This document shows, piece after piece, positions 1-7,907 of a DNA stretch of 23,413 nt (position 1 is its first letter; each line of letters starts with the position of its first letter). The notes under the pieces were generated by a model. The model searched no databases, was not told the origin of the DNA, and saw only the letters and a program-made list of their open reading frames with translations. Origin of the DNA: Perkinsus marinus ATCC 50983. Its lineage: Eukaryota; Perkinsozoa; Perkinsida; Perkinsidae. The stretch lies in NCBI RefSeq assembly GCF_000006405.1, contig NW_003215385.1, positions 110,409 through 133,821 on the forward strand, in the 5' to 3' direction. The translations under genes and the position numbers were made by a program.

Positions 1-715
1 CACCTTTGAGGACAGTGACTGCCGTAGCTGGATTGGAGTAGGCTTGAGGAGCAGTCCGCCATATTGAGAACTTCACAGCGTTGAACGGCGTCGTGAAGAT
101 GCCATTCGCGAGGCCTGCTAGTGTGCCAGCGAGCCAGGCCCCTCCAGCTTTCTCGACCAGGGGGGAGGATAAGAACTGAAGAAGTGAAAAAGATGTGGTA
201 TTAGATCGCAACGAAGGGGGTGATACCAATTCCTCCATAGGAAAGTATAGTCCGAAGCTGACAGCCTTCTGGAGCACCGCCGGGCCGACGCCCTCAAAAT
301 ACTGCCCTGGTCGTTGGGGCCAATTCCGTCGGTCCAGGAAGCTCCTATGGTACCCCGAGGTATCCTTGCTGTGCTTTATGGTGAGATAAAGTGCTCTATC
401 TGAGGAAAGACGGAATACAACTATGAAAGGGAGAGGGTATACGTGAGTGCTATCAGCACCTACACTAGTCGCTGCGTGAGAGAGCAGTAGAGCTATTAAG
501 ACAATATAGCCGAGTATAGACTCTTTACTACCATATGGGTTGAATATTAAAGACTGCATGAGGCCGGCATTCAATCCGCACATCATGAGCCCAATGGGGT
601 GTTTACTCTGACCATCCTTCGAATGGGTATATTCTCTAGCATACTTCAGGAGGGTCCTGTATGGTGACACACCACCACCACCACCTGCCGACTCATTTTC
701 TGGTCGTATTGACAT
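1..715 (-). CDS. Mitochondrial carrier family protein, 3' part missing
   Basis: Start codon at 715 (complement). Exon 1 is 532-715, an intron is 400-531 (132 nt), and exon 2 runs from 399 off the left edge. The product starts with a Gly5 run, then a helix ending in the carrier signature FNPYDRALY; the D codon is split by the intron. Next come YFEGVGPAVLQKAVSFGLY (loop plus third helix) and AGLANGIFTTPFNAVKFSIW, a second repeat with P-x-N-x-V-K. These fit the tripartite SLC25 family, which exchanges metabolites across the inner mitochondrial membrane. The substrate cannot be told because the third repeat lies outside the window. A 51-nt in-frame stretch (176-226) bounded by GTATCA and TTCTTCAG may be a second intron. 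The gene lies 87 bp downstream of the engB stop on the same strand. Confidence 0.85.
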   Translation of the reverse strand, partial: MSIRPENESAGGGGGVSPYRTLLKYAREYTHSKDGQSKHPIGLMMCGLNAGLMQSLIFNPYGSKESILGYIVLIALLLSHAATSVGADSTHVYPLPFIVVFRLSSDRALYLTIKHSKDTSGYHRSFLDRRNWPQRPGQYFEGVGPAVLQKAVSFGLYFPMEELVSPPSLRSNTTSFSLLQFLSSPLVEKAGGAWLAGTLAGLANGIFTTPFNAVKFSIWRTAPQAYSNPATAVTVLKG

Positions 716-802
716 ATCCGGAGTAGAAACAAACTACACTTACTGTGCAGACGACTCAATACAACAACAGGAAATTGCAGAAACGACGATGACGACGACC
801 TA

Positions 803-1969
803 TCATGGTGGCATCAATTTCGACCTGCCAGGAATCTTTTGTTTTTTCCAACATCGCTTATCCATAGCCTCGACCAAAGCCGCCCGAAGTTCGGACATAC
901 CGTGCCCATCTTGTGCACTCACACAGTGTACGTAGGGCCAAAAGGTAAGCTGAGGCCGGCAAGGACAAGATCGTTACTGTCGAGGGGCCAGGGGGTACTA
1001 CGTCGTATTCTTTCTGCCAGTACTCTATCCGCGATAAGATGGAGGCTACCTCCTCGTGAAGGGTGGTGGGAAGGACTCTGTCCACTTTGGTGAGGACCAC
1101 CATCAACCTAGATTTTATATTCCTACGGTAGATATTCCTATTAGTACCTCGGTGGCGGCGGCCCTTCCTCCATAATACTACGGTTCTCCATCGATCTAAC
1201 CGTCAGCTTCCAGAGATACTCATCGGTCGACTTAACCCCTTCAATGACGTCTATCAATGACACCTGTCAGGCTAGTATCTGTTACGAAGTGAAGAAGGAG
1301 TGGTAGGATGATTACGACTAAACGTAGATTGTCAGCCCTCTCCATATACTCCCCCACAAGGGCCCTCCATTCTGCCTTCTGGTCAGCGTCGATTCCCTTA
1401 GCAAACCCCAACCTGAGCCACTCTTCCTCCCTCCCCCCTCGACCGTCGGCCTACCCTGGTAAGTCGACTATCCTTAGGGGCCTACCCTTACCCTCTCTAA
1501 TGTGCTCATCTCTGCCCAAGTCGAACGTGAACAGCTGTCTGGTCCGACCAGGAGTCTTAGAGGCTCTAGCGACCTGAAGATGTGTCGAAGGAGTGGTAGG
1601 AGAAGCCCTACCTGTCGACCGAACAACAAGCCGTTCACCAGACTAGACTTGCCAGCATTAGATCGGCCACAGAAGGCGACCTATTCGACTGCCATCAGCA
1701 GCCCCCCCCCTACCCCTGGGCCCTACCGTTGGCACCCCATGCCCTTGCTGCAGTCTATGGAGGCTCTGTCGTACCAATACTGGATGGGCCGCAACACTCC
1801 TTCGGAAGAACTCATCAGCCCCCTCCAGGTGACGTAAGAAAGTCGCCTTGTCAGACAATAGGGGATCTGAGGGAGTGAAGAATCTTCCGGCTGCGCACTA
1901 GCATATCTTAGGTCCCACCTGCTTGGATACGCTCTGTAGGATTCCACAACACTCCCGTGTTGACCACAT
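803..1969 (-). CDS. engB: EngB/YihA-type ribosome-assembly GTPase
   Basis: Eight exons in the complement: 1931-1969, 1727-1897, 1612-1680, 1455-1573, 1316-1412, 1148-1263, 1002-1107 and 803-949. The exon sum closes on TGA and gives 287 aa. Motifs in order: VAFCGRSNAGKSSLVN (P loop, G1), TPGRTRQLF (G2 region), DLPGLGFAKG (G3), SLIDVIEGVKSTDE (typical after-G3 strand), VVLTKVD (G4 TKxD) and CVSAQDGHGMSELR (G5 region). This order is diagnostic of EngB, a GTPase for large-subunit assembly in bacteria and organelles. The basic N-terminus and about 70 residues before G1 suggest organelle import (inference). The start depends on a 33-nt first intron (1898-1930) and is the least certain part. The seven introns are 33-52 nt. 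It is divergent from the glutaminyl-tRNA synthetase with 245 bp between start codons. Confidence 0.88.
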
Positions 1970-2214
1970 CGAGAGGTATGAAAGGTCGAGCCAGGAAGGT
2001 CGGCGGCTGTTGGACCGGAGGACCCTTACTGCTTAGAGAGGCCACCCCTGCTACACGACCCCGAGGCATGGATGCTCCTCACCAGACGGGTAAGCACTCA
2101 ATTCTTGCTCTACTTGCTTTTACTTGCATTTCCTCAACGGTCTGTCGTCAGATCTCGTCGTATATATTTGGTTTTTACTCAGCCATACTACTTCGGCGTA
2201 TTCGGTCGGTTTTG
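1970..2214. promoter_or_regulatory. Divergent intergenic region between engB and glnS
   Basis: 245 bp separate the two divergent start codons. No TATA box or other core promoter element could be recognised. Apart from the probable AG acceptor at 2167-2182, nothing specific was seen. It presumably holds both promoters (inference from layout). Confidence 0.4.
2167..2182 (+). promoter_or_regulatory. Probable spliced-leader acceptor of glnS
   Basis: A pyrimidine-rich run ending in ACTCAG lies 32 bp before the ATG at 2215. In trans-splicing alveolates this is where a leader would be joined. No leader sequence is visible, so the reading rests on the organism guess. Confidence 0.35.
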
Positions 2215-4654
2215 ATGTCTACAACAGAGTCCACAGGGAAGAACTTCATTCAAACTGCGATCGACCAGGACCTGGCTCCCGGAGGAAGGTATCTTAGGTT
2301 CAAGTTGGCAGGATACAGATTAGGTCCGAATCAGGTGCCATGGTAAGAAGATCGTTACTCGATTCCCTCCTGAGCCCAACGGATATCTGCATATTGGACA
2401 CGCTAAGAGCATTTGCCTTAACTTTGGGCTGGCCAAGCAATATGGTGGTACTTGCCACTTGAGGTATCTTAGGTTGCCCCTAGGAAGAAACAAATCAGGT
2501 CGGCTATAGGTTCGATGATACCAACCCCAGTGCTGAGAGTGATGAGTATGTGAGGAGCATCCAGGAGGACGTCAAGTGGCTAGGGTAAAGTCTCTGCCAG
2601 GGATCGAACCTCTGCAGGTTTTGCCTCGTAGGTTCGACTGGGACGACAACCTCTTCTTCGCATCGTCCTATTTCGATCAGCTGTAATACTCCCCATCCCT
2701 CCACACCGACCTACCCTCCCTCCCTCAGTTACGAGTGGGCCGAGTATCTCATCAACAAGGGGGAGGCTTATGTGGATCTCCAAACCCCCGACGAGATCCG
2801 CATCAACCGCGGCAATATCAATACCCCCGGCACCAACTCCCCAAACCGTGACCAGACCCCCGAGGAGAACCTCCGACTTTTCCGAGAGATGCGGGACGGC
2901 AAGTTCAAGGAAGGGGAAGCCTTGTTGCGAGCCAAGATCGATATGGCCTCTCCCAACATGAACATGAGGGACCCTCCCATGTATAGGATCCTCCATAAGG
3001 AGCATCACAGGACCGGCAAAAAGTGGTGTATCTACCCTCTATACGACTTCGCCCATGGAGAGGAGGACGCCATTGAACATATTACTCATTCCATCTGCAC
3101 ATTGGAATTCGAAAACCATCGAGAGCTCTATGACTGGTAGTAGGCTGATGATGTGTGAGAGTGATGGTACTGGCCCCTTGGGGTAGGTTCTTGGCACATC
3201 TACCCGTACCCTCCCGACCTCATCAGTATGAGTTCGCGAGGCTGCAGGTTACCAACACTATAATGAGTAAGAGGAAGCTGCTGAAGTTGGTGAACTCACG
3301 TAAGGGGATGACAACGGTACTACTCACTATCTCATTGGTATCTTTAGACTCTGTACGTGGTTGGGATGACCCTAGAATGCCAACGATTTCCGGTATGCGT
3401 CGACGAGGTGTGACCCCTAAGGCCCTCCGCACCTTCTGCCAGAAGGTAGGGGTGTCCACCAGTCTGAGTACTATTGATAGTGTACTCCTAGACGAGTGCA
3501 TTAGGGAGGATCTCGAGGTCAGCAGCTTGTGGACCTATTCGGTATGAGGATGCCTTCCATTTCAGGCCAACTCCAATCGTAGGATGTGTGTGGTGAATCC
3601 AGTGAAGGTCTACATCGAGACCATGCCCGACGAGGAGGTAGGGCTCCATCGTGCTACCATTGAGTCCACTCTCCCTCTCAGCGTATCGAGGTGGAGGCAC
3701 CGAACCATCCTGGGATGCCTGAGGCGGGTAATAACAAGATGTGTACCCAAACTTGATCTGCGCACAGCGAAGATTTTGGTGGAATCTCTCAGGTTCCCGC
3801 AAGTTGTATTTGCGCAACCGACTTGTAATTGAATCGAGTGATTTCCGCATAGACCCTCCTGAAGGGTTCAAGAGGCTCTCACTAGGCGGAAAGGTAATAC
3901 CAGCAATTGAACAGATCTACCATCTTCACCGCGCCACAAAATTAGGTGAAACTACGTTACGGGTACGTTATCAAGGCCGAGCGAGTGACCCCTGAGGGAG
4001 TGGTCATCTGCAGTCATGACCCTGATTCCCTTCATGGGGAGGGAAGCCTTCCTAAGGACGTCAAGGGAGTCATCCATTGGGTACCATCAGGCTGGTCAGT
4101 AAGGGTTCATACCACTCCTTTTCTACATCGTAGGCGGTCGATGCTGAGGAGAGTAATGAGGATGTAGTGCGGGGCACAGTCAACTGGTATGAGAATCTAT
4201 TATTGCCAGAGTCGGCTCCCACTGGTAATCATTTTTGTGGCGCGCGGTCAGCAGCACTATTAGACTTTTCAGATGAGGGTGCCACCTCGGAGGAAGAAGC
4301 ATCCATGGTACCTGGCACAGCGGAGGTGGAAGAGGCTGATAAGGATGGTAATGGAGGAGATCTGTTTTACTATTTTTCCATCAGTTCTGCTCAGCTTGGT
4401 TATCCCAATTGAATCCTAACAGTCTTCGAGAGTATAAGGCCTACTTCGAGCCCTCCATGGCTGAGGCTAAGGTGAGCACGGTCCCCTATCGGTCTCCTCT
4501 CTGATGGTCCTCTTCAGCCGATGGAGACTTTCCAATTCGAGCGTGTTGGTTACTTTGTCGTTGATAAGGATTCCACTGCTGATCAGCTTACATGCAACCT
4601 CACAGTCACTCTCAAGGAGAGTGGACTCAAGAAAACTGAGGGGAAGCACGCGGG

Positions 4655-4720
<66 letters not shown>

Positions 4721-5021
4721 CAAGATGCCCCTGTCGATGGTCATTGACCTCCGTCCCATCAGTCGTTCTCGTAAGGAGGCCCAAGCAGCCCAGCTAGCCG
4801 AGAAGGAGGCTAAGAAGAAGATCAGGCCCGAGGATATGTTCAAAGGTTCGTACCACTCCTTCTTCACTTCGGGTGTGCAAGTAGTGTCCTCAGAGCAAAC
4901 AGACAAGTACTCCCAATTCGATGAGAGTGGCATCCCTACTCACGACGCAGCTGGAGAGAAGCTCGCCAAGAGTGCTTATAAGAAGCTTCACAAGGAGTGG
5001 GAGAAGCAAAGACGCTTGTAA
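2215..5021 (+). CDS. glnS: Glutaminyl-tRNA synthetase, bacterial type, with C-terminal tail
   Basis: Seventeen exons starting 2215-2288, 2335-2463, 2510-2584, 2632-2682 and 2729-3136, and ending 4518-4654, 4763-4845 and 4894-5021. The exon sum is 1983 nt, giving 660 aa closing on TAA. It charges tRNA-Gln. Landmarks: [20 protein letters not shown] (HIGH motif), [21 protein letters not shown], a [13 protein letters not shown] block, [20 protein letters not shown] (MSK motif), [20 protein letters not shown] and KGVIHWV. The protein begins about 15 residues before the catalytic core, so it lacks the N-terminal domain of animal and yeast enzymes. After the anticodon-binding barrel, a lysine-rich linker leads to [20 protein letters not shown], like the tail of eukaryotic cytosolic cysteinyl-tRNA synthetase. 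The 16 introns are 35-108 nt. The donor of intron 11 is ambiguous: 4099 gives a 35-nt intron and keeps IHWVPS, while 4081 gives 53 nt. Confidence 0.93.
2289..2334 (+). repeat. glnS intron 1, family C intron
   Basis: 46-nt intron starting GTATCTTAGGTT. It resembles intron 2 (2464-2509) over its whole length: same first 12 bases, same length, and about 20 of the remaining 34 positions match. Its boundaries are fixed by the GlnRS alignment ([13 protein letters not shown]). Confidence 0.8.
2464..2509 (+). repeat. glnS intron 2, family C intron
   Basis: 46-nt intron starting GTATCTTAGGTT, a sequence relative of intron 1. Boundaries are fixed by CHLR|FDDTNP. The reverse complement of the shared start (ACCTAAGATA) sits at the 3' end of engB intron 1 (1904-1913). 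Confidence 0.8.
3894..3945 (+). repeat. glnS intron 10 with inverted family B motif
   Basis: 52-nt intron ending CGCGCCACAAAAT plus TAG. The 13-mer (3930-3942) is the reverse complement of the sequence found just inside the 5' end of introns at 4225, 5708 and 13559 (complement). Boundaries are set by [18 protein letters not shown]. Confidence 0.8.
4225..4272 (+). repeat. glnS intron 12 with family B motif
   Basis: 48-nt intron starting GTAATCA and then TTTTTGTGGCGCG at 4232-4244. The acceptor is CTTTTCAG at 4272; an alternative TAG at 4263 also keeps frame. Either way the motif lies at the intron 5' end. Confidence 0.75.
4655..4762 (+). repeat. glnS intron 15 with (TAG)21 at the 5' splice site
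   Basis: Positions 4656-4718 are 21 uninterrupted TAG units. Frame analysis makes this an intron: the donor GT at 4655 leaves codon phase 2, and the acceptor CCCATCAG at 4762 enters phase 2, joining HAG to [10 protein letters not shown]. The intron is 108 nt, but with a single TAG unit it would be 48 nt, like its neighbours. Every unit recreates a GTAG donor, and use of any donor but the first inserts an in-frame TAG stop. Confidence 0.8.
4846..4893 (+). repeat. glnS intron 16 with family A motif
   Basis: 48-nt intron. Positions 4851-4871 are identical over 21 nt to the sense strand of engB intron 5 (complement of 1285-1305). The shared sequence starts TACCACTCCTTCTTCACTTC. Confidence 0.8.
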
Positions 5022-5208
5022 TGACAATGCCTTTGGAATACTCCCCGACACATGGGCCACTTCGACAGGTACGAGAGCAACCACTGAATCCACACAGTCC
5101 TTAGCCGCTGATCCTTCATCTATCGTTAAGAGTTTCTTCTACGTTCCTCTTGGCGCTTTGTAGTTGTATTGCAATTCCTTGGAGGAGGGAGTTCAGTTCG
5201 ACTAGGCC

Positions 5209-6077
5209 ATGTTGGGCTCAAAACTGAAGCCTTTACCGACAAGTATACTCTTCCATAGGCGACTGTTCCTCGTCACTGCGGTCGGCAGTCCACTTTATGT
5301 ACGATTTAGTACAGTCGTGAATGGTAAGGCATCCGGGGAGTGCTTCAACGGCTACCATGCCACGCCGTGCCCCCTCCTACTCTTACCCCCAGCAGAAGAG
5401 GGAGACAATTCAGTTAAAGCAGCAGTACGAAAGCATACATCACGACGGGTGTTGGAGGAGGCCCACGTCGACCCTATACTGGCGAAGGCTAAGAAGGCTC
5501 TGTGGAGGCTTAGTGCTGTTCCGGACGGTAGGGAGAGGCCTTGGGGAGGGCCTGGTTATTGAGTCTGATGGTTAGAGATCGTCGATCCATGTGATGAGGC
5601 GGAGGTGGTCCGGTGGTATGAACGGAAGCTGGCGGCTAAGGCGAGTAGGAAGGTAGAGAGGCAGAAGGAGAAGGAGGCACTTGCTACGAGGAAGATGATA
5701 CGATTGGGTAATTTTGTGGCGCAGTGACGGTATCGCTAGGTGTTGATGGCGTCACAGGGAGGTTGGCCCTTCGTCAGCTGGACATGGGAAGTCTCCGTCC
5801 TCGTGAACTAGTGGCAAAGGCGCCTAAACTGAGGTCTCTGCTAGATCCCAATACCATCCCTTCCTCAACTGCAGAGGATCACGAGATGTACTACCTCTGG
5901 AGGAGAGCTCCTTTAGTCCTATGCTGTAGATACCGGTGGTACGATGAGGTTTGTCGGGTCCTTACACCAGAGGGTGGTGACCCTCCTCCGGTAGAGCAGA
6001 GGAGGGGGAGGAAGAAGAAGCAGCCAATGGAGGAGGAGGGCCAGTCGGTGGAGGCGGCAGCCCTTGCAACAGGATGA
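5209..6077 (+). CDS. Unidentified basic protein, probably mitochondrial
   Basis: Four exons (5209-5323, 5393-5527, 5576-5707, 5758-6077) give 233 aa closing on TGA. The family is not recognised. The first about 38 residues (hydrophobic with scattered Arg/Lys and no acidic residues, including ILFHRRLFLVTAV) look like a mitochondrial presequence. The middle has a charged helical stretch (WYERKLAAKASRKVERQKEK). The C-terminal half has YYLWRRAPLVLCCRYRWYDE, then a lysine/arginine-rich low-complexity tail (RRGRKKK). Length, basic charge and position just before EF-Ts would suit a mitochondrial ribosomal or RNA-binding protein, but that is inference. Introns are 69, 48 and 50 nt; the third starts GTAATTTTGTGGCGC (family B). 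A possible leader acceptor AG lies at 5195-5196. Confidence 0.7.
5708..5757 (+). repeat. Intron with family B motif at its 5' end
   Basis: 50-nt intron GTAATTTTGTGGCGCAG...GTCACAG. TTTTGTGGCGC is at 5712-5722. Joining 5707 to 5758 keeps an open frame through to the TGA at 6077. Confidence 0.75.
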
Positions 6078-6180
6078 TGTCATGGCTCCACGATGACTAC
6101 CGATAATTATTACTCTGGTTTTACTTTTAACCTTGCTGCCGCTATCGATCCTCGCGTTGAGGCCCTTGGGGAGGAGCTCT

Positions 6181-6192
6181 CCTCGTCCTCAG
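6181..6192 (+). promoter_or_regulatory. Probable spliced-leader acceptor of EF-Ts
   Basis: CCTCGTCCTCAG lies 4 bp before the ATG at 6197. It is a pyrimidine-rich AG acceptor with no upstream coding frame to join, as expected for trans-splicing. The interpretation is inferred. Confidence 0.35.
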
Positions 6193-6196
6193 TTGA

Positions 6197-7796
6197 ATGG
6201 CTTTGCTCTCCAGAAGCCTCCTCGGCCCCTCATACGCTGTTGGGAGGCTCGTGTGGGGCTGCCCCTCCTTGATGGGCCGTAGCTTCTGTGCATCTCCTCA
6301 GCAGGCGTACAAGCCCTCCATGGCCTTGGTAGTAACCTTGGAGTACCCCTCCTGTTCGGCATATATCAGGTCCAAGAGCTGCGGAAGAGGACGGGTGCTT
6401 CCATCAGCAAGTGCCGAGATGCCCTAGCCGATGAGGGTAGGCAGGCAGTCTTGCGTCGTCTCCAACGTGACTGGTGTTGGTGCAGGCGGCGATGTCGAGA
6501 AGGCTATGACGTGGTTGAAGAAGAGGGGGATCCAATCAGCCAGTGAGAAGACCTTCCGACGGGTATAGAGGGGGGGGAGGTAGGATTAACATGCGATGGT
6601 CCTCTATAGGCCGGGGAAGGCGTGGTAGCAGCAGCAGTCCGTGGTCACTATGGAGCTCTGGTTGAGGTAGAGAGGGACGCTCTCGCCTCGTGATGCTGTC
6701 ATTGAGTAGATCTCATGCGAGACGGATTTTGTTGGTCGGACCCCCCTCCTCGTCGAGTTTGCTCACACGCTAGCGGACTTGGTCACCGAGACGCCTTATG
6801 TTGGCTCTGGTGTCGAAGGCCTCCTCGTGGAGGGCATGCTTAAAGGGTGGGCCTCTCGAGAGTTCATGTCGATGATTATCATCATCAGACCAGTCAAGGT
6901 CGACACTACTCTTGTTATGGAAGACCACCGTCCGAGGCAGGAGCTACAGAGCTTGAAGGTCAGCGATGCTATCTTGGAGATCAGCTCAATTCTGGGGGAA
7001 AATATCGGCCTCAAGCGGGTGGCCACTATAGGGCATTCACCAGGTAAAAGACTGGCTCTGCGTTCTTTGGCGTTTATGCAACTTCCACGACTGTAATTTA
7101 TCGAGACCATATGCTTTCAGACACCACCCCTCCCGATTCGCACATCTACCATTACGTCCACTCAGCAATCAATGGCAACCAATGTCGGGACGTCGGCAAA
7201 CTAGCGAGTCTGGTGATGGTGGGGAAGTCCGGCCAAGTAGGTCTGGGGACGATACCATGTGGTTACTTGTCACCACCACAGGGAGGCGGTATGGTCGATG
7301 AAGACGCCCTGGCCTTCATCGGCAAGGTCATCGCCATGCAAGTAGTGGCTAAACGACCGAAGTACATCCAAGTCGGGGACGTTCCTAAGGGTGGGAAGGC
7401 CTGAAAAAGAGTAGTGGTGATGCGCTGTCGTAGATGTACTTGAGGCGGAGAGGCAGATAGGGAGGGCTGCCCATTTGGCATCTACTGCGGCAGGAGGGAA
7501 GGAGATCCCCGACCAAGTCTTGGAAAAGATCCTCGATGGTACTCTCTCAGCTGAGGGGGGGGATATTTTTGCGAGTGTGTGCAGGTAAGGCCGCCAAGAT
7601 GCGTGCTGAAGATACGTTGTATGAGATGGAGATCCTTCTGCCGCCATCGTCGGGCCAGTCAGAGAATAACAAGGCTGAGACAGTTGGTGGGCGGAGCGTA
7701 GCGATTCATGTTTGGTTATTTTTATCGTCAGGAGAAAGGCTGCGGAAGCTTGGCTTGGTCGTTCAAGATTTCCGCTTTATGGGAGTGGGGTTGTGA
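6197..7796 (+). CDS. TSFM: Organellar translation elongation factor Ts
   Basis: Eleven exons (6197-6328, 6370-6436, 6486-6562, 6610-6666, 6710-6846, 6889-7043, 7121-7236, 7282-7390, 7434-7538, 7585-7686, 7732-7796) give 373 aa closing on TGA. EF-Ts is the nucleotide exchange factor of EF-Tu. Residues 1 to about 38 form a presequence (MALLSRSLLGPS...). Then come VQELRKRTGASISKCRDAL, the UBA-like EF-Ts N-terminal module; GGDVEKAMTWLKKRG; ALVEISCETDFVGR, matching the conserved VEvNcETDFVAR block; GENIGLKR; YHYVHS; IAMQVVAKRPKYI; and DVLEAERQIG. The end, LVVQDFRFMGVGL, matches the usual C-terminus. Introns are 41-77 nt and each boundary restores a conserved block. It is the third of four tandem plus-strand genes. 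Confidence 0.93.
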
Positions 7797-7907
7797 TGCA
7801 TGGTACTTCGTTTCGAAAGAAAAGGGTTTCGGTGAAAAGTTGATAGCAATTGAGCTTCATAATACCACCGTTGAGGCCGCCTTCATGACAGTTGTAATTT
7901 ATTCATC

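Noticed and set aside
2597-2615. tRNA T-arm-like sequence in glnS intron 3 (GGTTCGATCCC on the minus strand)
   Set aside because: Only three T-stem pairs form and there is no room for a tRNA in a 47-nt intron.
4656-4718. TAG reassigned to glutamine, making the repeat a poly-Q tract in glnS
   Set aside because: NudC ends with TAG at its normal C-terminus, as do TUL1's neighbour at 17244 and the ORF at 12922. The repeat also fits an intron exactly in phase, so a standard code explains it.
4467-4933. ORFs with long Ser, Tyr or Leu runs over the TAG/CTA repeat
   Set aside because: They are the other reading frames of (TAG)21. The flanks belong to glnS exons 15 and 16 in a different frame.
4725-5021. 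A separate small gene starting at ATG 4725
   Set aside because: The ATG lies inside the proposed intron. The tail joins glnS in frame from 4763 and has no leader acceptor or independent start context.
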